From Bacteroidales bacterium Phil6 (lineage in GTDB: Bacteria > Bacteroidota > Bacteroidia > Bacteroidales > F082), in contig NWBN01000015.1 in assembly GCA_002633315.1 (NCBI GenBank), forward strand, positions 1-64,000: a stretch of DNA of 64,000 bases. Direction: 5' to 3'. Position numbers and translations under genes: made by a program. Each line of letters opens with the position of its first letter. Position 1 is the stretch's first letter. The notes below the pieces were generated by a model that saw only the letters and a program-made list of their open reading frames with translations, did not search any database and was not told where the DNA came from. Shown here one piece after another: positions 18,101-26,287 of the stretch.

Positions 18101-18353
18101 GACTGCCCTGAACAGGAGAAATCAGCACCACTTTGCATAGTTCCAATCCCAAGTCAGGAAAGGTTTTAAACAAAGAGACATCGACTTTCTCGATGTTGAA
18201 ATCACAGGTTATGAATTTGGGAGCTTGTTCATTCACTATGGCAGTGACACGTTTCGGACTTAATAAAATCCATAATGCTATTATCACTGTCAAGATAACT
18301 ACTCCTAACAGTGATGCAAGACTTATCCAAGTGATTTTCAGTGCTTTTTTCAT
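15117..18353 (-). CDS. AsmA family (AsmA/YhdP-like) protein
   Basis: Large inner-membrane-anchored periplasmic protein of 1078 aa. One N-terminal transmembrane helix (about 8-30) is followed by LLSPKRVTAIVNEQAPKF, typical of AsmA proteins. A long repetitive beta-rich body of short Asp/Asn-rich strands follows, with an AsmA C-terminal-like region near 850-1010. AsmA-like proteins are now seen as bridge-like lipid carriers between the membranes; that role is inferred here from the family and from the neighbouring lptD. A charged low-complexity linker (EKEPEKENKNE) lies near residue 140. Confidence 0.83.
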   Translation of the reverse strand: MKKALKITWISLASLLGVVILTVIIALWILLSPKRVTAIVNEQAPKFITCDFNIEKVDVSLFKTFPDLGLELCKVVLISPVQGSPSDTLAFIDNCVVSVNIVKFLFDKEIIINEFYLENGDINVFYDAEGNTNIDIMTEKEPEKENKNETENTFPYNIIDLNKIEVKNINIKYTDTPNSIMADIKALAMLIKGNLSNDIVNADFNITAQNISYDGNADSLAMNVKLDSVKMKGIGRMYGEDLSADMTLGSDKISYNDSDNNNISLNNINLRYNGKVESLNIIQGIMDMNFTDLSMTIADEKFVNDIDIEMTLPLALNLSATDATFDDSKIKINDIEIDFKGDASMKGEDIAMNLDVNTNTIDIEKTVALLPAFIIEDVMGNMNVKGSAKIDAHIEGTYNNSIMPVVTATVTYNDGNVLMPDMLPFPLSDINTALTMNLDLNNRSDVTIDNLKVSMNNTSLTLSGNIKDVMNKMSCDVTMDIDTYFDDLRYFIPEDINAEGRLKAHINAKGYMDDFAKMNLMKTSVNADFELTDLDLLCFDTIAAQSSIIRGDITVPNPNSTMVSNSLAKINIIGNNMNADITNMLTARLENFNFDIHTSDILDDDVKPAIFVDFGFGAIDFTMDDMVVNADNASGSGAMLPSTNIDNQYYIAVFSSDSLLFTMGEDMHFETEHISLDATADYNKDEKELLLQWNPEVNVDLSNALLDMSSMQETVFLPAINFEYSGNKLNINNSNILLGNSDFELKGVITNINKFLKKEGLLKGDLTFTSSYTDVNEIMDIFNGMGTNDTIVEDTTVETSVEAAEEDDPFMVPLGVDITLNTKIESAKAGNMDLANVGGMLTVKDGTLILQEMGFTSNAARMLLTAMYKSPRKNHLYVGLDFHLLDIDIAEMIRIIPDLDTIVPMLKSFSGKAEFHLAAETNLKSNYEPKISTLRGATSIKGKDLVVLDSETFKMISKYLLMGKDAKNQIDSLSVEIGVFKNEVDVYPFLIAMDDYQVAISGRHFLDMTFDYNLSVIRPPIINRLGLDINGSIDNLQYHLIKSKHVNLFKPDKRDHIQEQILRVKAAIAKSLEDNIKE

Positions 18354-18361
18354 AGTCTAAG

Positions 18362-18751
18362 TTATTCTGCCCTTATCAGGGAATATTCTGCTCTAAATCC
18401 TTCGTTGTTATATCTGAATGTATTGTCTGTAAGTTCCAATATTATGCAAGCCTGAGGTACTTCTATTCCCACGCTTGTCTGTATCCATTGCATGAAACGT
18501 GTAGGTTCTTCCGTATCCATTTCCCATCTGAAAGGTACTGCCTCATCTTCTTGTACGTCGTCTTTGAGGTCCCACTGTTTGCCGGTGCCGTCCGAGTAAT
18601 ATCTCTCGAAGTATGTGCTGTCAGCGGTTCTCCATTTGCCGATGATAAGTTTTCCATAATCGGGTTGTGTGGCGGAGTTGTCGTCATTGCTACATGAAGC
18701 CATCAAAATGATGGAAATTATGCTTAATAATAATACTTTAAAATGTCTCAT
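18362..18751 (-). CDS. lipoprotein with lipocalin-like domain, unknown function
   Basis: A 129-aa lipoprotein. The signal peptide ends in a lipobox (LMASC, Cys near 20) followed by SNDDNSA, an acidic surface-export-like start in Bacteroidetes. The mature part has IIGKWRTADSTYFERYYSDG, the look of small lipocalin-like bacteroidetal lipoproteins. No catalytic motif was recognised. The start overlaps the end of the upstream NUDIX gene by 14 bp. Confidence 0.75.
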   Translation of the reverse strand: MRHFKVLLLSIISIILMASCSNDDNSATQPDYGKLIIGKWRTADSTYFERYYSDGTGKQWDLKDDVQEDEAVPFRWEMDTEEPTRFMQWIQTSVGIEVPQACIILELTDNTFRYNNEGFRAEYSLIRAE

Positions 18752-19190
18752 TTTTCAAATAACTTAATGTGTTGATAGCTGTGTTAATGATAATATCATG
18801 GTCGAAAGCGAGGGATGAAGGCAGAGATGACAATGGAAACCATTGAGCATCTGCGGCATCATCTTCACCTTTGACTTCGGTGTTGGTGTTATCCAAGGCA
18901 TAGTATGCCACTGTTATTGTACGACCTCTCGGGTCTCTGTCGGGGTCTCCGAAGGTGCCGAGTTGATGTAACTCGACACCGGTAAGACCTGTTTCTTCGC
19001 GCAATTCTCTTGCTGCCGACTCTTCCAATGTCTCCTGCATCTCGATAAAACCGCCGGGAAGAGCCCAGGCGTCTTTGAACGGTTCGTTCTTGCGTTTTAT
19101 CAATAAGATGTCATACCCTCTGTCTGTGGCTCTGAATACTACGATATCAACAGTCACACACGGGCGTGGATACTGATAAGTGTACGGCAT
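18738..19190 (-). CDS. NUDIX hydrolase
   Basis: A 150-aa NUDIX hydrolase. The Nudix box GGFIEMQETLEESAARELRE-ETGL fits GX5EX7REUXEEXGU completely, so it should cleave a nucleoside-diphosphate-linked substrate with Mg2+. The N-terminal stretch YQYPRPCVTVDIVVFRAT and the RKNEPFKDAWALPGG segment resemble ADP-ribose pyrophosphatase or NrtR-like N-terminal domains, but no DNA-binding domain is attached. It lies in the envelope operon between ridA (10 bp) and the lipoprotein gene (overlap). Confidence 0.92.
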   Translation of the reverse strand: MPYTYQYPRPCVTVDIVVFRATDRGYDILLIKRKNEPFKDAWALPGGFIEMQETLEESAARELREETGLTGVELHQLGTFGDPDRDPRGRTITVAYYALDNTNTEVKGEDDAADAQWFPLSSLPSSLAFDHDIIINTAINTLSYLKNETF

Positions 19191-19200
19191 GATTAATGTA

Positions 19201-19578
19201 TTAAAGAACTGCTATCATTTCAATCTCTACCATGACGTCCTTCGGGAGAGTTTTTGCTGCAAAAGCGGCACGCGCCGGAGGATTCTCGGTGAAGTATTTG
19301 CCATAAATTGCATTCATGGCACCGAAGTTGGCCATGTCGCTGAGCAGACATGTGGATTTTACCACATTGGCGAAGGTACATCCTGCTTCTGCCAGAATGG
19401 CTTGCAAGTTTTTCATCACCTGTTCTGTCTGTTCGTTGATACCTCCTTCAACGATATTTCCCGTTGCAGGGTTAATCGGAATCTGGCCGGAGATAAACAA
19501 CATCCCGTTGGCTACTATAGCCTGACTGTAAGGTCCTATGGCTCCTGGAGCGTTATTGGTCGCAATAACTTTTTTCAT
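19201..19578 (-). CDS. ridA: RidA family enamine/imine deaminase
   Basis: A 125-aa YjgF/YER057c/UK114-family protein that hydrolyses reactive 2-aminoacrylate and related imines. The family motif GPYSQAI, the FISGQIPINPATG strand, and PPARAAFAAKTLPKDVMVEI with its substrate-binding Arg are intact. It is the third gene of the lptD cluster, in the same order as in other Bacteroidetes as far as I recall. Confidence 0.95.
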   Translation of the reverse strand: MKKVIATNNAPGAIGPYSQAIVANGMLFISGQIPINPATGNIVEGGINEQTEQVMKNLQAILAEAGCTFANVVKSTCLLSDMANFGAMNAIYGKYFTENPPARAAFAAKTLPKDVMVEIEMIAVL

Positions 19579-19642
19579 AGTGTTGATTTTTTTAATTAAG
19601 TTGATTTTTAAATAAGTTTATTAAACTGAAAAGTATTAACGT

Positions 19643-20851
19643 TTATTTTATCCATTTGTTAAAATCATCCATTCTCGAGGACACGCGCCTGATATAGTTT
19701 TGTGTTTCCGGAAGAAGGTGTTTTTCGAGATAGGAAAACAGTTCCTTATATGACATCTCGTTTATTTTGGGTATTGCCTTGCTGATGTTGGTATCGCCTC
19801 TCAAAGCACGAGCGAGGTTACCGGCTCCTGTATTGTATGAAGCTATCATACACAATATGCTTTTGTCTGTATCAGTCACTTTGTTGAAATAACGTTTTCT
19901 CAGCAGATACAGATAATGTACACCCATTTCTATGTTGTTATTCGGTTCATAGAGATAGTTTGCCGTAGGTTTGTCGAAAGGTTTCTTGAGACTTTGGGCA
20001 CAATCTTTGCCTGCCGAATTAGGCACTATCTGCATGAGTCCGTATGCAGGCACATGAGATTTGGCTTTTGGATTAAATGCCGATTCTGTCTGTATCACGG
20101 CATATACCAAAGCCGGTTCGAGGTCATACATGTTACAATATTTTTCCACCTCGTTTTTGTATTGTTCGGCGCGGGTTCTCAAGTGGTCGGGAACAAGGTC
20201 CAACTTCACTGTCACCACTTTACGTTCCTTCCCGTCGGAACCTTTAATGGTCTTTACTTCCGGCACCATGGCAGCGGCTATCTCTTTTGCATCTTCTTCA
20301 ACAGTCTCTTCTGTCACCATCTTGCCTGAAGGAGTCTGCACCTGATTTTCCAAAACCGCCTCTGACTGCAAAGGTACTGCTTTCTCCATTGGAGTATCAT
20401 AGTCTTTGGTCTTGCCTTTGGTGATGAGAAGTCTCTTGACACTGTTCTCTACCTTGTTTTCTATGATGCTCTGTTCTTCTTCTCCGCTCGCCTGTGAAGT
20501 GTCTTCATCGAGTATTATCTCAATAGTGGCCTCTCCGTTCTCGAAATCTACATTGCTACGTGTCTTGCCGTCGTCATAATACTCTACCCAGTTGGTCTGT
20601 GTGCTCTCAGTGACATTCTCTTCTCCCCATAATGCACTCATCTTCTTGACGAAAGCATTGTATGCTTCTTTTTCAGCCTTGACGTAATCGTCATATTCTT
20701 TTATCATGGCTTTTATTTCGTCATTCTGAGAATCTTTCATTGCATTTAACTGTTCCTGCTGCTCTCTTTTGAATTTTTCGAAATCGCTTTCAACTTGAGC
20801 AAAACATGATAACCCTGTTATCAATAATAATAATGTCAACAATCTCTTCAT
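19643..20851 (-). CDS. membrane-bound/periplasmic lytic murein transglycosylase (SLT domain)
   Basis: A 402-aa secreted protein (signal peptide MKRLLTLLLLITGLSCFAQ) with a charged coiled-coil-like N-terminal half (about 20-190). The C-terminal SLT/MltC-type catalytic domain (about 215-400) has IQTESAFNPKAKSHVPAYGL, giving the catalytic Glu in TESAFNP, and then MQIVPNSAG and IASYNTGAGN. It cleaves peptidoglycan glycan strands to anhydro-muropeptides. It follows lptD by 101 bp, linking wall turnover with LPS export in one cluster. Confidence 0.9.
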   Translation of the reverse strand: MKRLLTLLLLITGLSCFAQVESDFEKFKREQQEQLNAMKDSQNDEIKAMIKEYDDYVKAEKEAYNAFVKKMSALWGEENVTESTQTNWVEYYDDGKTRSNVDFENGEATIEIILDEDTSQASGEEEQSIIENKVENSVKRLLITKGKTKDYDTPMEKAVPLQSEAVLENQVQTPSGKMVTEETVEEDAKEIAAAMVPEVKTIKGSDGKERKVVTVKLDLVPDHLRTRAEQYKNEVEKYCNMYDLEPALVYAVIQTESAFNPKAKSHVPAYGLMQIVPNSAGKDCAQSLKKPFDKPTANYLYEPNNNIEMGVHYLYLLRKRYFNKVTDTDKSILCMIASYNTGAGNLARALRGDTNISKAIPKINEMSYKELFSYLEKHLLPETQNYIRRVSSRMDDFNKWIK

Positions 20852-20952
20852 ATCAGAAGTTTTATTTATTTTCGGTGTAAAGATATAAATATTTTTTCAA
20901 TTATTAAGAAAAACACAAAAATATTATAATCGAACAGTTAAAACAGGAGTCA

Positions 20953-23751
20953 TCAGTTGTCTCTATAGTCTTTTTTCTTGGTGAGTTTCAGGTCTTGAAG
21001 CGCCGAAGCCTTGACGTTGATGGCAAAGTTCCAACTCTTGTATGTCCCCATAGGTATCCAGTTGAATCTCATCTCCCAACAATGCAAGTCCCTGTAAACT
21101 GTCAGAGAAGTGTAAGACAATTTCTTGGCCTCGAAGTCCCAGCCTGTCTGTACCGACACTTTCCAGTTGGGTGACAGTTTTACATCCCCCCTGACACCCA
21201 AAGTCTGTACTAAACTTCTGTTGTCGTTGAGTATGAAGTTGATATACGACAAACTGTTGCTTAGTCTCAGATTATATGACAGTGACAGAGACCATGCTGT
21301 TTTCCAGTCTATATATGAATCGGGATTCTCTCTTATGTCTTTCATTTCCTGTTCGGAGGCAAAAGGCGAGTCGGGTATGGTATCTGTTTTCTTTTCATTG
21401 TTTTTTTTCTTTTTGAAAGTATCATTGTTCAGTGTATAGCTGACACTGAGATTCCATGATGAGCTGTTTTTTCTGAATAGACGTTTATTTACGTCCCATT
21501 CAAATTTATTGGTCTGACGACCGAGTGAATCTACAGCATAAGGGTCTAATATGCAGGAATATTGTACTGACAATTTTTTAAATAATGTGGTTCTTCCGCT
21601 TATGGAGAGATATGACCAGTTGACAGAGTCTTTTGCCAAGTCATAACTTCCTGATAATGAGAGATTATCTATCAAAACCACTTTCTTCAATCCCGTCACT
21701 GTATCTTTTTTAGATGGTACTTTTATTTCCAAATTGTTTCCAAAGCTGTAAGTCAGTCTCCCGGATTGTGCGGAAGGTGGTGTCCCGTAAACATTGCCTT
21801 GGAACAGGCTGTACAGTTGTTCCACTCCGTTACCATCTATGTAGGTGTCGTAATAATTCCAGAAATCCGAGCTGAAGTCCGGGTTGTATGAAAATCCTAT
21901 TTGCGGAGTGAAGACATGACGGATGGCACGCAATGGTCCTTTCTTGAATGTCACCATACCGTAAATCTTTGTGGTTAAAGATGTTGACATGTCGAAAGAG
22001 AAGACATTGCGGAAAGCATGTACTGTGTCGGTTTCTACATGACCTCCCAATGAGTCGTTGACCCATTCTCTCTCGAAATAATTGAAATACATACGATCCA
22101 CGGCATTGAAAGATGTCGTCAGAGTGAAGTGTTTCATTACTTTAAGAGGGATGTTTATGGGTATCCTGTGTTGTATTCCGTTTTGCAGATTGTTGACCCA
22201 GTTGCCTTTGAAAATCATGCTGTCTATTCCTGTGATATAATTTTGCGCGTTGAAAGTATAACTGAGATTGATATCCTGATACCAGTGTTTCTTGCCGGGT
22301 TTGCCAAGATTTTTAAAAGGATATATTCTATTCATCGACAGTGTTACTTCCGGCAGTGTTATCGTCATGGTGTTGTTAAGTGTGTTTTGGCTATGGCTGC
22401 CGTTGACGGTGAGATAGAACAAATCGGCAAAACTCGTCTGGTATGCTATACTCGACTGAAAAGTATTGCTGAGATATTCATTTGACGAGATGGCGTTATA
22501 TTGGTTGTAATCGGAGCTGACGATATACACGTTGGCGGAGAAAGATGACTTGGGACGTGCTTTAGGGTCTTGAGTGTGTATCCATCTTATCTTGAAGTCT
22601 TTGCTTACTGTAAAGTCGGCAGAGCCTTCGGTGCCTACTTTGTTGACAGCATAACTGCCGGAAAATGAACCGTTGTAGGCATAACGTTTCACATAACGAA
22701 AGGTGGGTTTTATGGCCCAGCTGCCTCTTGTGTAGATGTCACCTACGAGTTCTAAATCCATGTGTTCGTTTATGCCCCAATAGTAGCCTCCGTTTTCGAA
22801 GTAGAATCCGCGGTTGGCTGACTCTCCGAAAGAGGGGAATATTATTCCGGAACGTTGACCTTTGCTGTTGGGGATAAGGCTGAAAGGCACTCCCACAGGT
22901 ATGGGCGTCTCTTCCAGGACGAAATATGCAGGTCCGGTGACGATCTTGTCATTGGGAATCACTCTCGCTTTCTGAAAACGGAACTCGAAATGTGGATGTT
23001 CCTGATTGCTGCAGGTGGTGAATGAACCGGATCTGATGTTGATGCTGTTGTCATCCATCTTTTTGACTTTGGTACCATGAATATAACCTTGAGCATCTTC
23101 TGTAAACACCTTGTTGATGATGCCTTTCTTGGTGTCGAAGTTGAAAGTCATTTCGTCGGAAAGATATTTCTGACTTCCCTCCGTGAAGACAGGTTTGCCT
23201 GCTATTGTGCCGGAAGAGTCGGGCAAACCTGAGGCGAATACTGTATGTTTGTCAAAGTCGAATTCTATATAATCTGCCTCTATGGTGATATCTTCGTATT
23301 TTACCTTGGCATCTCCGTAGTAAAAAATTTTGTTGGATTTGAAGTCCTGTATTGTGGAATCGTTGCATGAACGTTCTATTTCACTGTCGATGACGGACTT
23401 TTGGGTTGTTGATATGGAGTCTTTTTTTACCGGAGCGACGCCATTGACACTGTCGTTGATCGCGCCTTGTCCTATGTTGACTATGCTGTCTCCTTTCGGG
23501 AGACTGTCGTTACTCGTTATAATATATGTCGGGGAAATGCTGTCTCCGGCTTTGAGTGTGTCCTCGTCTAAAGTGGTGATATACAGTGTTGTAAGACTGT
23601 CATTATTATCTTCTTCTTTAACTGCAAGACTATCGGCAATCTCATTGTCTTCTTCAGAAAACATAGGTTTTGTCGTCTTACATCCATGTATTATTATTGA
23701 AATAATCAGGAATAACAACAAAAAAAATGTATATGTTCTGAGTTTTGACAA
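20953..23751 (-). CDS. lptD: LPS-assembly outer membrane protein LptD
   Basis: Outer-membrane LPS translocon, 932 aa. An N-terminal OstA/LptA-like jellyroll (about 130-280; FYYGDAKVKYEDITIEADYI) is followed by a long C-terminal beta-barrel (about 290-930) with IIFPSFGESANRGFYFENGG. Unusually, the N-terminus looks like a lipoprotein signal: hydrophobic residues 8-21, then HGC with Cys24. The acidic, low-complexity stretch after it (24-125) is longer than usual. The ATG at 23751 follows a TATCTTTG promoter at 23785-23792. It heads the minus-strand envelope cluster. Confidence 0.88.
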   Translation of the reverse strand: MSKLRTYTFFLLLFLIISIIIHGCKTTKPMFSEEDNEIADSLAVKEEDNNDSLTTLYITTLDEDTLKAGDSISPTYIITSNDSLPKGDSIVNIGQGAINDSVNGVAPVKKDSISTTQKSVIDSEIERSCNDSTIQDFKSNKIFYYGDAKVKYEDITIEADYIEFDFDKHTVFASGLPDSSGTIAGKPVFTEGSQKYLSDEMTFNFDTKKGIINKVFTEDAQGYIHGTKVKKMDDNSINIRSGSFTTCSNQEHPHFEFRFQKARVIPNDKIVTGPAYFVLEETPIPVGVPFSLIPNSKGQRSGIIFPSFGESANRGFYFENGGYYWGINEHMDLELVGDIYTRGSWAIKPTFRYVKRYAYNGSFSGSYAVNKVGTEGSADFTVSKDFKIRWIHTQDPKARPKSSFSANVYIVSSDYNQYNAISSNEYLSNTFQSSIAYQTSFADLFYLTVNGSHSQNTLNNTMTITLPEVTLSMNRIYPFKNLGKPGKKHWYQDINLSYTFNAQNYITGIDSMIFKGNWVNNLQNGIQHRIPINIPLKVMKHFTLTTSFNAVDRMYFNYFEREWVNDSLGGHVETDTVHAFRNVFSFDMSTSLTTKIYGMVTFKKGPLRAIRHVFTPQIGFSYNPDFSSDFWNYYDTYIDGNGVEQLYSLFQGNVYGTPPSAQSGRLTYSFGNNLEIKVPSKKDTVTGLKKVVLIDNLSLSGSYDLAKDSVNWSYLSISGRTTLFKKLSVQYSCILDPYAVDSLGRQTNKFEWDVNKRLFRKNSSSWNLSVSYTLNNDTFKKKKNNEKKTDTIPDSPFASEQEMKDIRENPDSYIDWKTAWSLSLSYNLRLSNSLSYINFILNDNRSLVQTLGVRGDVKLSPNWKVSVQTGWDFEAKKLSYTSLTVYRDLHCWEMRFNWIPMGTYKSWNFAINVKASALQDLKLTKKKDYRDN

Positions 23752-23759
23752 TTTTTATT

Positions 23760-23767
23760 TATTTTTG
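23760..23767 (+). promoter_or_regulatory. promoter (-7 box) of the amidase gene
   Basis: TATTTTTG on the plus strand places transcription near 23773. The frame could be opened further upstream at 23745, but that ATG would not be transcribed, supporting the start at 23811. Confidence 0.5.
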
Positions 23768-23784
23768 TAAGATGAAATTTGATG

Positions 23785-23792
23785 CAAAGATA
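23785..23792 (-). promoter_or_regulatory. promoter (-7 box) of lptD
   Basis: TATCTTTG on the minus strand is a perfect -7 box giving a leader of about 28 nt to lptD. It faces the amidase promoter 17 bp away, so the two polymerase sites overlap. Confidence 0.6.
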
Positions 23793-23810
23793 CATTTTAT
23801 GCTTTATCAA

Positions 23811-24872
23811 ATGACTAAAAAACGGTTGAAATTTATTTTTCTTGTTGTGATGGCTGTGTTTATGGCTGTTTTTGATCTCCCGGCGCAGGAGGGAGTGATA
23901 AAAAAAGTCGTTATCGATGCCGGTCATGGCGGCAAGGACCCGGGTGCTCTCGGCAAAAAGTCGCGGGAAAAAGATATTACTCTCAAGGTCGCTTTAAAGA
24001 CAGGTCGTTATATAGAGAAATACTGTCCGGATGTGGAAGTTGTTTATACTCGGAGCAAAGATGTGTTTGTTTCATTGAATCAGCGCGCCAAGATAGCTAA
24101 TGACGAAGCTGCTGACGTATTCATCTCCATACATTGCAACTCGGCTCCTAAAGCTACTTCTGCCAACGGCGTAGAGACTTTTGTGATGGGTGAGCATAGA
24201 AATGAAGCTAATCTCGAAGTCGCTAAATTGGAAAATGCCGCTATTCTGTATGAAGAGGATGCCGATGTCAACTATGGCGGCTTCAACCCTAACAGTACTG
24301 AGGCTTACATAGCCTTCAGTTTCATACAGAGTGAATATAAACAAAAATCTTTAGACCTTGCCGAACGTGTCCAAAATCAGCTTGTCAATAGAGTGGGGCG
24401 TAAGAATAGAGGCGTGCAACAGGCGGGCTTCCTCGTGTTGTACCGTACTGCCATGCCTTCCATCTTGGTGGAAATTGGATTCCTGTCCAATGTCAATGAG
24501 GAGAAGTTCCTGTTGTCGGAACTGGGTCAGGATTATATAGCTTCCGCTCTTTTTCGCGCCTTTAGGGATTATAAAAAAGAATCCGATGAGAATTGGAGGA
24601 AAACAATGGCAGTATCTGATGCCAATGGAAAGGATGATGTCATTGTGTATAAAGTACAGTTCGACAGCAAACCTGAAGAAGTAAGCAATATGAAGTCTTG
24701 CTATAAAGGTCTTGACAATGTGTCGTGTTATTACTATAAGGGCAGTTACAGATATACTGCCGGGCAGTTCAGTACCAAGTCGGAGGCTGACAGATATTGT
24801 AAAACAGTGAGAGCAAAAGGTTATAAGGATGCTTTTGTGGTGAAATTCGTAAACGGAGAAAGAATAAATTGA
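23811..24872 (+). CDS. N-acetylmuramoyl-L-alanine amidase with SPOR-like domain
   Basis: Periplasmic peptidoglycan amidase (Amidase_3, AmiC-like), 353 aa from the ATG at 23811. The start MTKKRLKFIFLVVMAVFMAV is a normal signal peptide. Zinc-ligand motifs are VVIDAGHGGKDPGA, the following Glu (SREKDIT), ISIHCNS and the catalytic ILVEIGFLSN. The C-terminal 75 residues (VYKVQFDSKPEE onward) resemble a SPOR domain that binds denuded glycan at the division site. It is divergent from lptD and followed 53 bp later by the MCE gene. Confidence 0.92.
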   Translation: MTKKRLKFIFLVVMAVFMAVFDLPAQEGVIKKVVIDAGHGGKDPGALGKKSREKDITLKVALKTGRYIEKYCPDVEVVYTRSKDVFVSLNQRAKIANDEAADVFISIHCNSAPKATSANGVETFVMGEHRNEANLEVAKLENAAILYEEDADVNYGGFNPNSTEAYIAFSFIQSEYKQKSLDLAERVQNQLVNRVGRKNRGVQQAGFLVLYRTAMPSILVEIGFLSNVNEEKFLLSELGQDYIASALFRAFRDYKKESDENWRKTMAVSDANGKDDVIVYKVQFDSKPEEVSNMKSCYKGLDNVSCYYYKGSYRYTAGQFSTKSEADRYCKTVRAKGYKDAFVVKFVNGERIN

Positions 24873-24925
24873 ACAGACTATATAACATTTTATTAAAAGT
24901 AATGTTAACGTATTAAAATATCTCT

Positions 24926-25831
24926 ATGGAAAACAAAAGAAAATCTATTATAATAGGCTTGTCGTTTTTGGCAGCAATGGTACTTTTTATTTGGGGCTTC
25001 AATTTTCTGAAAGGCAAGAAACTGTTTCACTTTCAACCTTATTATTATGCTGTTTTCGATAATGCCGGTGGCATAGAGCCTGCTAATCAGGTACTTGTCA
25101 GCGGCGTCAGCGTGGGACAGGTCGATGATATTTACCTTAATCCTGACAATGACGGTACTGTGATATTGAAATTTTCCATCAACGAGACTATCAAGATACC
25201 GGAAAATACTGTGGTGTCTATATCGAGTAGCCTTCTTGGTTATTCTTCGGTTAGTCTCGTTCTCGGCAATTCAACGACAGTTGCCAATGTGGGCGACACT
25301 TTGTTGTCAAAAAGAAATTTGGGTGTGATGAATACTCTGTCTTCTCAACTGATGCCGCTGAAAGACAAGGTCGAAAACTTGGTCATGTCTCTCGACACTC
25401 TCACAGCTTCTCTTAATGCACTCCTTGACGACGGTCTTCGTGATGATATTAAAAACGGGGTTAAGGAATTCTCTTCATCCATGCAAAACCTGTCGGAATT
25501 GTCGTATGGTGTAAATAATACTTTTAATGACGAGAAAGATAAGATACATGATATCATCGACAATTTCAACAATGCATCAGCGAATCTCTCACGCATAAGT
25601 GATACTCTTTCTGCCATGGAATATGGCGATATGATTACTTCTTTGCATTCTACAATAAATGAACTCGACATACTTATATCCAATATTAACCGAGGTCAAG
25701 GTTCCGTAGGAAAGATGATGACGGAAGACTCTCTTTATTATAATGCCAATGAAGCTATTCAGGCATTGCAGCGGTTGGTGAAAGCCATAGAGGAAAATCC
25801 TAAAAAATATATCAGAATAAAAGTCTTTTGA
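24926..25831 (+). CDS. MlaD/MCE family lipid-transport protein
   Basis: A 301-aa MCE-domain protein anchored by one N-terminal helix (about 8-25). The MCE domain (about 36-115) has NAGGIEPANQVLVSGVSVGQV. A long helical tail (about 140-290) follows with SLDTLTASLNALLDDGLRDD-type heptads and ends with GQGSVGKMMTEDSLYYNANE, typical of Bacteroidetes Mla-type substrate-binding proteins. It hexamerises in known homologues and shuttles phospholipids between membranes with an MlaE/MlaF ABC pair, which is not in the window. The stop TGA overlaps the start of a repeat array. Confidence 0.9.
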   Translation: MENKRKSIIIGLSFLAAMVLFIWGFNFLKGKKLFHFQPYYYAVFDNAGGIEPANQVLVSGVSVGQVDDIYLNPDNDGTVILKFSINETIKIPENTVVSISSSLLGYSSVSLVLGNSTTVANVGDTLLSKRNLGVMNTLSSQLMPLKDKVENLVMSLDTLTASLNALLDDGLRDDIKNGVKEFSSSMQNLSELSYGVNNTFNDEKDKIHDIIDNFNNASANLSRISDTLSAMEYGDMITSLHSTINELDILISNINRGQGSVGKMMTEDSLYYNANEAIQALQRLVKAIEENPKKYIRIKVF

Positions 25832-25924
25832 TGTGGTGAAATCGGCAAGTTTGTGGTGAAATTCATAAAAACAGGCCGTTTTTGGCATTTTTTGTGGTGA
25901 AATCAGGTGACGATGTGGCGAAAT
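25832..25924. repeat. four direct repeats TGTGGYGAAAT spaced about 20.5 bp
   Basis: Copies of TGTGGTGAAAT start at 25832, 25852 and 25893, and TGTGGCGAAAT starts at 25914. The spacings are 20, 41 and 21 bp, so all fit a period of about 20.5 bp with one unit lost near 25872. The intervening bases are not conserved. It begins at the mlaD stop codon and is not part of a recognised gene. Confidence 0.85.
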
Positions 25925-26170
25925 TGTTATTGTCCCAATTCTGAAAAAATAGTATTTTTCTGTGAAATAGGAACCTTTAATTACACACTTTTTGAAACAC
26001 TGTTCAAAAAGAAGATTATGTTCAGAGTAATAAAAATAGTCTGGTTTTTATCATTTTTTGTTTAATTTCTCACAAAAATCCCGTATTATTTAAAACATTC
26101 TAAATTATTATCAATCAGATAGATATATCTATATAAAAACATTTTCCGTCAGACATCAATGTTATAATAT
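25925..26170. other. AT-rich intergenic region with one hairpin
   Basis: Nothing coding is visible. A 9-bp inverted repeat CTTTTTGAA with TTCAAAAAG (25988-26011) has no T run after it on either strand, so a terminator role is uncertain. Confidence 0.5.
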
Positions 26171-26196
26171 AAAAAAATCCCGCTCTTGAAGCAGGA
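26171..26196 (-). terminator. terminator of tRNA-Ala copy 1
   Basis: On the minus strand TCCTGCT pairs with AGCGGGA (one G-T) around a 5-nt loop, followed by seven T. Confidence 0.8.
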
Positions 26197-26203
26197 CTTT
26201 CAG

Positions 26204-26276
26204 TGGAGCATAGGAGAATCGAACTCCTGACCTTTTGAATGCCATTCAAACGCTCTACCAACTGAGCTAATACCCC
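26204..26276 (-). tRNA. tRNA-Ala(GGC), copy 1
   Basis: A 73-nt cloverleaf on the minus strand. The acceptor GGGGTAT pairs with ATGCTCC, the D-arm is GCTCAGTTGGTAGAGC, the anticodon arm TTTGA-ATGGCAT-TCAAA has anticodon GGC, and the T-arm is AGGAG-TTCGATT-CTCCT. CCA is not encoded. Confidence 0.95.
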
Positions 26277-26287
26277 TTTCGATGGTG

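Noticed and set aside
25832-25924. CRISPR array
   Set aside because: Repeat unit is only 11 bp with 9-10 bp between copies and no cas genes.
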